Of a DNA stretch of 64,000 nt, positions 24,760 to 36,880 are shown in pieces. Numbering within the stretch: the stretch's first letter is position 1; every line of letters starts with the position of its first letter. The notes beneath the pieces were generated by a model. It did no database searches, was not told the origin of the DNA, and saw only the letters and a program-made list of their open reading frames with translations. Made by a program: the position numbers and the translations under genes. The stretch is taken from positions 8,608,764 to 8,672,763 of the forward strand of contig OV121094.1 of the NCBI GenBank assembly GCA_921293015.1. The letters run 5' to 3'. The stretch comes from Phorcus lineatus. Lineage: Eukaryota > Mollusca > Gastropoda > Trochida > Trochidae.

Positions 24760-26690
24760 TAGTTTGTGTCATTTTGATGTCCTTCGCACACAAAAATTTG
24801 GACATGAATTTCTTGACCAGTCAATAAAACTCCATCAATAACTGTATCCTGGATATAAAAGGAAAAACTATTTATTGCAAAGAATATCATGACATGTAAT
24901 AATTTATCAAAATTATCAACTAAGTTCTCTATTATGACACTAATGACTACTTTCTGCTTCATATTCCTAATCCTCAACTCTTAAGGATAGAATAACCACC
25001 AAATAAATATGGAAAATCCAGCCTTATCAATTTCTACCCCTTTTCACGGTTATTCTATAGGTATATTGCCATACATATAAGATATTGACTGTATCCATAC
25101 AAACCATATATGTATAACAAAATCTAGCTATGAAAACCTGTATTAATTACTGCACGTTGTCATATCTTATTCTAAGGTTAAATTAGGAATCGATCATAAG
25201 GTCAATAATCCAGCCAAATTGATAGAAAAGTGGGGCAGAAATACTTTCCCTATTCTGTCTGTTGATACATAAAAAATTATGGAGAATGGAAGTAGAGCTA
25301 ACATAATAATGGATAAAACAAATTAGGGATATTTTGAAATTTTGAATTATAAATAAAGACTAATTGTGCCAGTGACATACTCATGTATTATCATCCTTTA
25401 AAAATCAAATATCCCCATATTTTTTTTGTCCAGTATATCATAACCTTTTACTTATTGAAAATATTTTAGGTATGTATAAGCTCATTAGTTGAGACAATAC
25501 GACAACATTGATCAATAAATTACCTAATTAACTATTAAGAAACTATATAAAATTAGAATTACATGTCATTTACCTATTGTCCACAATATACTAGTTTTAG
25601 ACATTATTCATCTAAGATAGAGTTAAGTTTATCATTAGTAAGCTCCTGGACAAACTCACATTATTGTGTTTGTCAAAAAACAATTCCAGTAGTTAAATCA
25701 CACAGAAATGGTGAAAAAGTGACCCAATAATCCCCTTCTCTTTATTTATAAGCGCCTCCTAACCACATTTATAACCTACAAAATATTAAGCGACCCCCTC
25801 TCGTAATTTTCCCTCTGTGATAAAGCTAGGCAGTTGCATTGAAAACACGAATCTTGCTCCTTACTCCATTTCGGTCAGGGAGCTGCATTTCAAGTGAAGT
25901 CATTTACATAGAGAATACTAAACGACATCCTGTTTAATAACATTTTTATGAAACAAGTGACTGGTTTTGTATAAACTGAGCAAAAGCAAGTTAGATACCG
26001 ATACCATTGACAAGTTTCATACAAATGTAATCAAATGGGACTGAGTTTAGTATTTTATTTATTACTCGCTGAATTATATCAAATAAAAAGCATAAAAATT
26101 GCCGAGATTACCATTGTAGATTTATGAAATGGCGGTATCTTCAACGGGCGAAGAATAAATCATCTTATTCCATATTTTGGCATGGCAAACTTTAAAACAT
26201 TAAACAATCTTGAACAAGTAGATATGAGAGAATTGTAGCTTTTAATGTACCTTTTTAATGGAAAACAACTTTAATAAGCATCACCTCTTATCAATTTTCT
26301 AAGGGCCCAGGGTGCTAAGTACATGGAATAAGGTATCCAGGGTTCTATTACACTGCCAGGTTCAAGACAAGGTTGACTTTTCTATCCATTCTTATCATCA
26401 ATGAAGGAGGAAAATAGTTTGTCAGAATTGTCAGGTACAACATACAAACAATGGTGTCACCTGAGGAGAGATATAAACTCAACGATTATGGTGTTGAGTT
26501 AGACTTGACTTCAGGTCCGAAAAACATTTTTTATCTCAACATTATGGCTTATAAAGAGGACGAGAGGTAATTCTATTTAAATTACCTTCTTGAAACTCTG
26601 ATTTAGATTGTTTAGATGAAAGAAAGATTATCTGAGGCTATTGATAAGAAAAGCCTGGAAACCTATCATTTGATGAAGTCTAATTCTACA
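24760..26690. other. AT-rich non-coding DNA
   Basis: No supported feature. A short CpG-bearing patch at 26100-26160 (ATGGCGG, ACGGGCGAAG) has no open frame. Confidence 0.4.
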
Positions 26691-26694
26691 CTCT

Positions 26695-27420
26695 GACAGA
26701 GAGACAGGCGGATAGACAGAGACAGAGAGCCAGAAAGAAAGAGCTTGATAGAGAGATAGACAGAGAGAGATAGACAGAGACAGAGAGAGAACCAGAAGGA
26801 CAGAGAGAGAACCAGAAGGACAGAGCTTGACTTACAGATCGAGAGACAGATGAAGCTTAGTAGACAGAAGAACAGAGGCTGATAGACAGATTGATAGACG
26901 GAAAGATAGTTTAATAGACTGAATGACTTTTTGAAATAGAAGGACGGTTGATAGACAAATTAAAAAAAGAAAAGCTAATAGAATGGGACAGAGAGACAGA
27001 AAAAGAGAAAGAGAACCAAAGATTAAAAGACTGAACAATAGAAAGACAGAAGGACAGATGATAGAAAGACAGAAAAACAGACAGACAACTGAAGCTAATC
27101 TTTATTGCCTTCCACACCAGTGGAAGAATAATAGTATTACCAAAAGGACAGTCGAGAAAGACGGAACTTGACAGATAGACAGAAAGACAGACAGACAGAC
27201 AGACAATGGAAGCTAATCTTCATCACCTCCCACACCAGTGGATGGATAAACACTATTGGCAAAAAGACAGAACTTCATAGAAAGACAGACGGACAGATAA
27301 ACAATAGAAGCTAATATTCATCACCTCCCACACCAGTGGATGGATAAACACTATTGGCAAAAAGATAGTTACAGTATGTCTTGGTTAGTAAAGTAAGAAC
27401 TTGACGGATAGACAGAGGAA
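26695..27420. repeat. GACA/GATA microsatellite with embedded ~100-bp repeat
   Basis: The block is dominated by GACAGA, GATAGA and GAGAGA words on the plus strand. At its right end a larger unit recurs: AGCTAATCTT...CACACCAGTGGA...ATTGGCAAAAAGA begins near 27090, 27208 and 27307. The last two copies are nearly identical, while the first has several differences. The purine-rich open frames are not genes. Confidence 0.88.
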
Positions 27421-27429
27421 GAGATGGGA

Positions 27430-30400
27430 TCATGCAAGTTAGTCTTTATCAATATCAAAAATATGAATATTATCAGCATTGCCATGATATGATCTGAGCT
27501 AAACACCTTGACCCAGAGACCCACAATTTGATGAAATCTATTTCAGCATTTCTCCTTCAGGGTTCGTATGACCGATTGCCGCTATTTCCTATCATTTGAT
27601 AAATCATCTATCTACTTCCTGTCCTAAATGTCACTTCCCACAGCCTCATTCATATCACAATTTTTTTAATTTCATTTTCGAATATATAGAAGTTTATACA
27701 ACCTCTAACTTTTCATTACATATGAATGTCTATATGATGTAAAAATGAAAACTTAATTCTAATCTGTTACTATTTTCAGATGCAGTATAACTTCCTGAAG
27801 CTTAAGTTTCTCCATGTTTAACAATATCATCTCAATATGTTATCCCATATTTTAGATTATGAAGGGTCTTATTCATCTATATTTAGTTATTATGTATAAC
27901 ATACGTAAATATAGTGCATACTTAAACACATTTTTGATAGAGAGAGTTCATTTCAAATCTGTGACTATTACCATCTGCAGTTTAAAATGTTTAACTTGGT
28001 CCTTGCCGATAACTCCTTGAACTGTCTGAATAGTTTTATTGGTTGAAGGTTGAGTACAGACTAGTATAAATCAGTTGGTCTTAGTAAGAAGGGGGTTTGT
28101 CCATTCTTGCCTTTTATTTATTAATCTTGGAACCAAATTATCTTTTTCACTGCACATCTTAGCATATGAAAATGTCAAACTACTTTTATTTGCCAATGTT
28201 ATTTGTGCGAGTAGTTCTGAGAGAGATATTCTTGTTAATACATTTATTAATAGAGACTTAAAACACATTAGGATTGTATCCAGATACTGATTTTATTATC
28301 TACATTGAAACTAAGCAATACCTTTCAAATTTAACCAGTTACCCCAAAGGTCAAACATATACAATAAACTTGCATAAACCCTATCATATTTCTCAAACAA
28401 AATGACTGATTTTATGTTCAAACTAAATAGCTCCTGACATTTGCAGGTCTGTAGGAATACAGTACCAAACCAACAGCTGTCAAACCTAGAAATCACTATT
28501 CACTGTGTATAACGTTTACTATATTGCCCTTTGGTCGTTTCGACATGCACTTCCACTTCAAAAATAATCTTTGCATAACAGATATTTGAATATTGCTTCT
28601 TGTCGAGGAAAGATAATGTGTGCATCAAGGGCATAAAGAAATAAATTTGACACTTGGCAATGATGAATTGTCGCCATTGAAATCGATTGCAATATTTCAA
28701 CTATCATTCCATGTGCGGACTCATTTTTACCTGCAACGATTGACAACCTCACCTGAGCCTAACAAGAATTTCCCCTGTGACTAACGAACACACCTGAGAT
28801 TCCGAAAGAAACAGATATAGGAGCTTTTGACATTTACCTGAAAACTAAACATACCTTCTTGTGTGTTCCGATTGATGAAGCCCTCTTACCAGTGAGAATC
28901 AAAATCAAAATGGCGGAATTATGACATTTACCTAATAAGAAAGCACGGAATCAAACTCACTTCTGAATCTAAATAAAAATTTCATAAGATCTATCATCTC
29001 TACCATTTCATAAAACTTAGTGCACCATGATATAAATCTATGCAGAAATGTTGACAAACCTTTGTAAATTGAATAACTGTATATTTAGAGCATTAACCTG
29101 AGAATGGGTTTTAGATGCAGTAACATTATAACAAATGTCAGTCTCATTTAAGAATCATAAGTACAATATCCACGACTATATATCTACATGAGAATAGTAG
29201 TTTATTACCTGAATGAAGCTTTGTTGTGTAACAAATCTACAGATCTCTTCAGAATCAAGATCAAAATGTCTGTCATAATGTTCTTGATTTTAATCCAATA
29301 TGTCCGTCATTTCCTTATACGGAACAATAGATCAGAATAACATAAAGTTATCTAATTTATTAATTTATTACATAGACATAACCAAACGATTTATCAATCC
29401 TATACATTTAAATTCATTTGAAATAGACGTTATAAAAAATACTTTTGAAATCATTTTTTACCCTCAATCATGAAATGGATACGATTACTTTCTAAAAAAA
29501 TTCTACAGCATGAACAATTCATACAAATTTGGAAAATAATTCCAATTTTTTAAAAATGATTATGATTCATAATCCTAGATATAAGCCTGAAAACTTTGCA
29601 AACCAAATAAGGAAAATATTACACAAAACTTGCAGAATTTTGCATGTCATCACTAAGTGACACACAAAAACTGCACATGAAAGTAACTAGGATTTTAACA
29701 AGCATACTCAGAAGAAATTAAACACGTAAACTAAAAACCCTAAAAATAAAACCCAAAGAAAGTGACTTGATATTTTTTCAGAACCTTCTAGCCCAATGCA
29801 GAATAAGACTGCATTGGTGCACACTTCACTGTGAATTCAGGTTTGTCAAATACCATGCACCACGTTTGCATCCGCGATGGCTCAGTCGATTAAGAATCTT
29901 GCAAGTCAGAGAAAATCTGTCTAAGCAGACAGCAATAGATTTGGCTGTCATATTGTATGAGCTCATTCCATTTTTTTAAATTTCATCATCCAGTAGCTAT
30001 ATAGAAGTATACGATACAATGCAGCTATAAAAATTGAATTGATTGAATGATTGCAAAATATTTCCTTGTGATTTGTATAACATCATCTTGCTACAAAGGC
30101 AAAAAAAATTTAAATTTCAAATTTCAAAGTTATAATTCAAGTGAGTTTTTTTTATTCATGATAGTATTCAATCATATTCAAATTTGTACATAGTGTTTTG
30201 AAGTACATAACAATTTAAATTTTAACTTTGAAATCAGAAATAATTCAAAATCAGACAATCCGTTTACACTCGTAAATATACTTGATAGGACACAAAAAAT
30301 AAAAACTATCTCCACAAACATAAAATCATTTTTTGAAGTCATGTGAAAACTCAACAATAAAATCATAAAAAATATCAACATTTCAAAATTTGTAAAAAAT

Positions 30401-30500
30401 ATTGACAAAGAGACCCTCACAGATAGTATACAGAGCCATAAACCATTCAGTGATCTAAGCCAAGCATAAACACCCAGTCATCGGACTGTCACCTGTGATT
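27430..30500. other. Probable intron sequence, no supported exon
   Basis: This lies directly downstream of the minus-strand first exon at 30.5 kb. Short AG...GT-bounded frames are visible at 28.7 and 29.2 kb but are too weak to call. GCGATGGCTCAGTCGATTAAG at about 29875 resembles a tRNA A-box region without a B box. Confidence 0.4.
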
Positions 30501-30538
30501 AGCTAACATCAAAGGATAAGCACAGGTGAGAAACTTAC

Positions 30539-30647
30539 CTGAGATAGCCACCTTGTTTTGTTTATCACATGCATCATTAAACTTGTCCCGGAAGGCTAAA
30601 GAACTCCCCATGGACTTTTCAACGGCTGAATAACCCGTCCTCTCCAT
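30539..30647 (-). CDS. First coding exon of a minus-strand gene
   Basis: On the minus strand an ATG at 30647 in good context (A at -3, G at +4) opens a frame of 36 codons plus one base. It begins MERTGYSAVEKSMGSS, continues LAFRDKFNDA and ends CDKQNKVAIS. It stops exactly at CTATCTCAG|GTAAGT, a consensus donor (GT at 30537-30538), leaving phase 1. An in-frame TGA, within a minimal ATG-TGA upstream frame, lies 5' of the ATG, so this is the natural start. Codon composition is balanced, unlike the AT-rich surroundings. The fragment is mostly polar and charged, with no signal peptide or membrane segment. I do not recognise the family. Remaining exons must lie to the left; none is securely identified, so the gene probably leaves the window. 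Confidence 0.72.
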
Positions 30648-30649
30648 TC

Positions 30650-31030
30650 TGTTCTTTGGTCCGTAACTTGTTGGATCACTACCTCACATCGCTTTGATCC
30701 ATAGATAGCGTATACTCATTACATGTATCCGAGAGGGCCGGCGACCTGGTCACTATCCCAGTGACCCGTTGTGGCTACTATGACACCTCGAAGTCATTAA
30801 TATGCACTGACGTAACGAGGCTCAGGCGAGTGGAGAGGCGAAGACACGTCCGATTGACTACATCAAAGTGTGCTAGTAAACCACCTGGATATCGCTTTAC
30901 CATTGACACTGCACCTTGGCTCATCAACATAGTCCATGCTGATTGGTTGAGGAGTATGAATGAAGCCTTCTCATTGGCTGAGGTCAAAGTTGACTTAAGG
31001 CTTGAAGCATGTGCACACAAAAGAGCTGAC
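30650..31030 (-). promoter_or_regulatory. CpG-richer promoter of the minus-strand gene
   Basis: Directly upstream of the first coding exon, CpG frequency rises clearly (GAGGGCCGGCGACC, GGCGAGTGGAGAGGCG, ACACGTCCG). ATTGG at 30942-30946 and 30973-30977 are CCAAT boxes on the minus strand, 31 bp apart. TGACGTAA at 30808-30815 is a CRE-like site. No TATA box is obvious. This is the usual make-up of a TATA-less CpG promoter, with transcription expected to start roughly between 30700 and 30900. A 100-residue plus-strand open frame overlapping it is interpreted as a by-product of the GC-richer DNA. Confidence 0.5.
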
Positions 31031-31146
31031 GGACAACATGGGCTAAATAAGCAACAGTCTTGAAAGAGGGGCCGATGGGGGGAAATATTGATTTGAGTCT
31101 ACACACAAGACAAAGGCTGACGGCAAAGAAGATCTGCCATGAAATT

Positions 31147-31340
31147 TCAATCCATTAGAGAACAGCATATTCTAAACAGGACTGAATTTGTATTGGTGAA
31201 AGAAGTTGTCAACTGCGAGAGGTTATCGTGACATACTGAGATAAAGCTGACGACATCGTCAATATGAGATAACTTAAGTTTGATCAAACAAGCTAACAGT
31301 ACTTTGCCACTGGTGGGAGCTGCAGTCATAAATTTATCGT
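31147..31340 (-). CDS. Possible terminal exon of an upstream minus-strand gene
   Basis: On the minus strand TTATGATTATATTACAG precedes position 31340 as a plausible acceptor. From there 63 codons stay open to a TGA at 31147-31149 and read protein-like: DDKFMTAAPTSGKVLLACL, later LSHIDDVVSFISVCHDN and a C-terminal ICCSLMD. The exon would be entered after a phase-1 exon. No AATAAA was found just downstream, and the frame also runs open upstream of the acceptor, so chance cannot be excluded. If real, the upstream gene ends about 170 bp before the next promoter's CCAAT boxes. Family unknown. Confidence 0.28.
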
Positions 31341-31439
31341 CTGTAATATAATCATAAAACAATGAAGATTTATATGAATTAAAAACAAGGATGATCAATA
31401 AAGAGATAACAAAAAATATTGTAAACATCAACTGCTAAG

Positions 31440-33080
31440 GGGAGCTGTCCTTTTTTTAAGTATAAAAAGGTAAAAAACTGCCTTGAACATCAAACCTCAA
31501 TTCCTGATTTTGTATTACCTCGGCATACATACTACACACACAAATTACAGCTTGTGATAGGCCCTGATTTCAATTTAAGATCTTTACACTGGTTATACAT
31601 ACATCTTAAACAAAGTTCATAAGTGTCTCTCAGTACAACAGGATACTTATAATACCCTATCTACACGATCCAATCACAATGGAAAAAAAAAACTAATTTC
31701 AATCTCTCATTATATTCAGATCCTTGTAAGCTTTGTAAAACATTATCAATTACATTTTATAGGTTTGGTAAGCTTTCCTCCCAAATCAAAATCGTAATCA
31801 CTCCAACATTAACAAACACAAAAACTCACTGTATCAGTCAGTATCACTCCAAGGCACGGAGAAAATCATTAACCCTTTACAGGCTGAAGCTGGGACAAGC
31901 TGCCAAGAAGAGACATCAAGAACTTGGCTGTGTCATATATTATTACATTACAGATTGAGATAAACACCAATAACCTTCATCCAATTAGCTTTTTTAACTC
32001 AAATATTCTTTTTCCGTTCACAGGGAATATTTTCAACTCAGAATGTTCAATTTCATCCTAATGGCAATATTCTTTACTAGCAATATCTGTAAATACATAG
32101 AAAACTGAAGGTGTATAACCTCGATAGTCTCCTGGCATCTTGCTCTAGGTACGAACCCAAAACATAGTACAAAATGCTAGCTATTTTCCAACAGGGGATG
32201 TGTGTTATTCATACAGAGTCAAAATACCAGTCTCTATACATAGATTTTGCCACTGGGCCAGACTTACTATAAGTCTATAAAAGTTTATTCTCATGAAGGG
32301 ATAGAAAAAGATACATAGGAAAATGTTTATGAAAAGATTAACCTAATAGAAATTGAAATATAATGTAGGAGTAAATATATTACATGAATTATTTAACTTT
32401 ATATAACTGATTAATTATGATTTTATTTATTGCCATGTTTCATACATATTTCCTGAATAAACAACATTAATGTCACTAAATAGAATGATTCTTTTAAATT
32501 GGTTCTCTAAATACAAGTAAACATCTGAAATCTGTAAAAAAGAAAGAGATGTTCCAATAACCCTAAATGAATTTTTTTTTAATTTGTAAACATGTAAATT
32601 GAAAAACAAAAATTCTTTCATGAACAGAAATTTAAAATGAAATTCATACTTGAAACAAAATCAAGTGGTTTCCTCTTTAATCCATTTATGACAGAGTCCA
32701 TTTGTAAGAAATTGCTTATGATATCTGCGCCAGCAAAAATAAAAAATTCTTCCAAAACGAGTAAAATGATTAAATTCATGCACTTTGGAGGCATTTTTGA
32801 CAACGTGAACAAGTTTATTAAGGAATGATGAATGAAGAATATTACAGGCGACTGAAAGAAAGTCTACTGGGCTGATGTAAGTAATTTCCTCAGTGCAGGA
32901 TATATGTAAATCTCTCATCATTTCCCCAAATATTGGGAGCACGTGCATCTTAAATCTAGCTTTACCAGTACTAAGCCAGGAACTCATACAACCTGCACTT
33001 ACCCTAGTACAAACCTGGTAAAAGTAAACAAATCTAAATAAATTTCAACTTAACACAAATTTAATCATATCAGTTTGTAG
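31440..33080. other. Non-coding DNA with one lone TTAACCC end
   Basis: A solitary TTAACCCTTTACAGGCTGAAG terminus lies at 31869. A 108-codon minus-strand open frame at 32661-32987 has no supporting splice or composition signal. Confidence 0.4.
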
Positions 33081-33090
33081 TTTAACTTAC

Positions 33091-33112
33091 TTTTTCTAAT
33101 CTTGATCGGAAG
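33091..33112 (-). other. Candidate 22-nt microexon (minus strand)
   Basis: On the minus strand CATAATTTTCTTTCCCAG gives a strong pyrimidine-rich acceptor. 22 nt later GAAAAA|GTAAGT gives a strong donor. The 22 nt read FRSRLEK or LPIKIRK in the two open frames. Both signals are strong, but such a short interval between them can arise by chance in 128 kb of strand. Confidence 0.25.
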
Positions 33113-33119
33113 CTGGGAA

Positions 33120-34890
33120 AGAAAATTATGAGATAACAGATGAATTTTTAAAAAATCCTAATCATAAAGTTTTATATTGATTAATAGGATTAACGTGTCA
33201 AATTTTACAAATTTTTCAATTAAATACTTCAATATTACAATCAAGACTTACAATTGAGGTGAGGTGTAACATTACTGTATCAGATATTAAAAGTCACTTG
33301 AAATGATATTGTTGAGAAACATTTTCAAAGGAAGTCTTTAATCAATATAATAACAATGTCTATTTGTATAGATAGCCATTCAAGCCTGAATAACATGCTT
33401 AAAGTCATATAAACATAATGTACAAAAATTATGTCATGATTTTAGATATTCATATTGCAAATTGCTTTTTTCCATATCTCTGGGACTTGAACTATAACAA
33501 ACTAAAGAGCATATCTTCATAGCGAATTTTCAAGTAAAAAAATATGAAACACATAAATCAACAGGTTTAATGTGAATACTCGTTGAACTATGAAAGGAAT
33601 TGGGAGAAAAAAACTGTATCGAGATACCATCAAACAGTTCATAAATGATACTCCATCAAATAACACAAAGCCTCACTGACCTTATGAAAGGTCAAGTTCA
33701 TCAAAATGAACTGGTCAATCTAATAAAACAACAAATAAAACAGTCAGGGAGACAAGATCAAATCAGAATCAAACTTGCAGTTGACCTTTCATACAGATTC
33801 CATCTTGGGAATAACTCTGTACAGAGGATATAAATTTGTTTATGTATCCTCATTAGGGGCTGCTGCTGGATGTGTAGAGGCCCCTACCATGTACATATAT
33901 GGTGTCCTGTAGAAATGACACATGGTACTAAAATAATGGTATTATAATACTTGATTTGTAACAGCTATGTTTCTATAAATGTTTTTTTAAGAGTCCCATC
34001 ATATACACAAACACTCTTAGAATTCCATAGAATATTAAGATGTTAAAGTGTCCAATAGTTTCATAGATTAGTCATGGCATATGAGAAATAATCGCAAAAC
34101 GATTTCAGATCATAGCTGAACATCAAACAATATTTATACTTTTTTTGCTTTTCCTTTTTCTTTTTTGCAGACAATATAAGCCTCTTATCATTTTTATCAT
34201 AACACTCATACAGGGTGTAAACAATATTTATACTTTATTTGGGCCAGTTATGGTTTAAGTTTATATGTTATGGTATGCATAAATAACCCTACCGTTCTTG
34301 TTAATGTTTAATCTCTAACTGTCAAATATTTTGGGATACAGTTCAAAAAACTAACATATATCAATGATTATTATGGTCAAACTAAGAAAAATCACAAAGT
34401 AGGAATTTTTCTTAAAACATTTATAAAAATTTCGCTTAAGCCAGAGCCCGAAACAGACAGTGAGCAGATTATGAGAAGAATTTTGACTTTCTGCAGCCGT
34501 GCATGAATAGAGCGGCAGGTATATTCATCACCTATTCATATTCGAATGATTTCATTGAAAAGATTTGAAAATTCTCGGTCACTTCCCTGTTATGGAGCTT
34601 GCAAGTTTTGTTATGAAAAGATATCGACTTTTTGATAACAGAATTCAAAAGATTGAAAGACATTTTTTCCTTATTCTTCATCGCTTTATTCATATTTACA
34701 ACGTATAAATCTATTTTGATTTGAATTTTATTCATTTGATTTTGAATTTTGTCACAAACCCCCATAAAATACGCGATCACTTAAGTAGATGAAATATCAT
34801 TTTCTAAAAACACAAGTTTTGAATGTACATACCTGTCTCACTCATAAGAAATAATTTGAAATTCATTATGTAGGACATGTTTATTAATTA
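33120..34890. other. AT-rich non-coding DNA
   Basis: No supported feature up to the TTAA element. Confidence 0.45.
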
Positions 34891-35249
34891 TATTAACCCT
34901 TCCGTTGCTGAATATTATTTTGACCAGTTTTGCCCCCGTGGCTGAATTTTCCAGCACTCGCCTCGCTACGGTAATAACGCAATTAGCCCCTGTGGCCGAA
35001 TTTTCCAGCGCCGCCAGATGCGACCGTTTTTACAACATATGGCGTGTTTACATGGCGGAATACGGACGTTATCGTCGTTTTATACAAAGCTAGTCGGCGA
35101 ATCCCGTGTTATAAATGGATGATACTTACTTGACACTTTGAATGAAATTTCTATCACCCCTGGAACGGTTTCTACAACCGAAGTAAACTTGTTTTCAATT
35201 CGGGCGCCATAACTCAATAAATTCCAAGAGCGCATGCGCGAAATCAAAA

Positions 35250-36880
35250 CGAAACTAAAGATGAATTGTTCCTTTTCACATCGATATAAAAATTATTTTT
35301 ATAATATGTCTGGAACGAATTTTACTAAATTTTAAAAATTGTCTTCATTTCAAACATTATAAAATCATTTAATCACTGAGTGCACACATGCAAATTATAT
35401 ACGGAATTGAAGCTAATTTCTTGCTCTATATTTCACGATAAATTTTATTACGATACGCCATCCTAAACGAAAGATATAAATAACGAAAGCAGGGTAGTGA
35501 TAAATCCCGATAACGTTCTGACCCCCACAGTAATATTACTAAGCTAGTAGCCCCGGGCAAACGCACGCGCTCAGCGCGTGCAGGCGGGGTATCCCCGCTG
35601 AAAAATACACTCACACTTAACAGAAATTGTCTTTATTTCCAATTTTATAATTCAAGTTATTCGCTTTGTATACATGCAAATTATATATGGAATTGAAGGC
35701 AATTTATTCTTCTTTACGAAAAAATAAATCATAACAATCTTTTGCACTGTAATTAGAAGTTATTACCAACGTAACGTGGGTATAGCTAGTGAATAAAGTC
35801 TTTGATAATCGCCTTACCGCGACATTTGTCGCATAATTTCCACACGTTTTATTTTGATGCAAATAAGGGCAAATTACACATGAAAATGAAGGTATTTATT
35901 TCCTCTTTACGTTGATATGAAAATGATAAATATGTACCGCTTGGTTTGGAATATATATAGTTTGCAAAGATTGTACCCTCAGGTATTTGAAAACAGATTT
36001 TGATAATTGCGACATCACTTACCGCTCCTTTATTGTTTCATTGTAATTTGCAAATTTTACATAGAATTGAAGACGATCCTTTTCTCTTTATTGTGATATA
36101 AAAATGTTGATAATGCGCTCTGCCGTTAAATGGATAGGAAGTGTAAAAAGCAGTTGAAAAAATCGCTTCTCGGTTAACAAGATATGAATAGAGAAATTGC
36201 CTGTTTGCGCAATGCTCGTCGGGTCTTTACTGATTTTCGTTTACATACAAATTTTATATGGAAATAAAGATCATCCTTTTCTCTATATTTTGATATATGA
36301 AATTTCAAAATGTCCCGAGAACTTTATGTGATATAAAGTGCGAGAAAATGGTAAAAACACAAAGAATAAAGAAAAGTCGCAATTTTGCGGCACTTGCTGT
36401 ATCTTTATTTTATATACTGCATATAACTTTTTTACATCAAATCGAAGACAATTATTTCCTCTTTATCACGAGGTAATCAATTTCAAAATACGCCTAGCTG
36501 TTGAGAAGATATAAACGAAATAAATGCACATGTCAAAATCGCCGTTCAGTTTACATGATTTGAATAGAGAAATTAGCTTTTTGTGCGGCGCTTGCTGTGT
36601 CTTTATTTATTTTTGCGCATGTACAAATTTTACATGGAATGAAAGACAATCTTTCTCTCTATCTTATAATATAAAAATTGTCAAAATAAGATGACCACAT
36701 CATGTGACGATTGGTGTGACAAAATGGTGTAAAACTAAAAATATGTAAAAATCACCTTTTTTGCGGCACATGCTGTATCTTCATTTCAGGTGGCGTAGTT
36801 ATGTATTTTATATTGAATTGAAGACAATTTTCTGCTCTTTCAAAAGATCCAACCGGTATTGTAATACGCCCAAGGGTTCA
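35250..36880. repeat. Degenerate ~175-200-bp array inside the TTAA element
   Basis: A landmark of the form CAAATTTTACATGGAATTGAAG, then ACAATCCTTTTCTCTTTAT recurs at 35392, 35678, 35871, 36052, 36249, 36425, 36625 and 36804, with a weaker copy near 35253. Spacings are mostly 175-199 bp (286 where a hairpin cluster intervenes). A second landmark TTTTGCGGCACTTGCTGTATCTTTAT recurs in register near 36210, 36383, 36590 and 36757, and GATATGAATAGAGAAATT recurs at about 36182 and 36549. Copies are strongly diverged. Confidence 0.72.
35552..35598. other. Three adjacent GC-rich palindromes
   Basis: GCCCCGGGC, then GCACGCGC-TCA-GCGCGTGC (35563-35581), then GCGGGG-TAT-CCCCGC (35584-35598) sit side by side in the piggyBac-like element, between two array copies. 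Each hairpin has perfect arms and a three-base loop. They account for the longer spacing between the two flanking array units. Confidence 0.75.

Noticed and set aside
28740-29300. 22- and 28-nt AG...GT-bounded frames on the minus strand in phase with the 30.5-kb exon
   Set aside because: The acceptors lack pyrimidine tracts. Intervals this short that stay open are expected many times by chance.
29865-29920. tRNA-like A-box sequence GATGGCTCAGTCGATTAAG
   Set aside because: There is no B box and no cloverleaf pairing partner. At most it is a SINE-head fragment.
30761-31063. 100-residue plus-strand open frame
   Set aside because: It lies over the CpG-rich promoter of the minus-strand gene, where fewer stop codons are expected. 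It has no recognisable domain or plus-strand splice or polyadenylation support.
32661-32987. 108-residue minus-strand open frame
   Set aside because: About one frame of this length is expected by chance in 128 kb of strand at this composition. The translation has no domain, and the only nearby splice signals are inconsistent.
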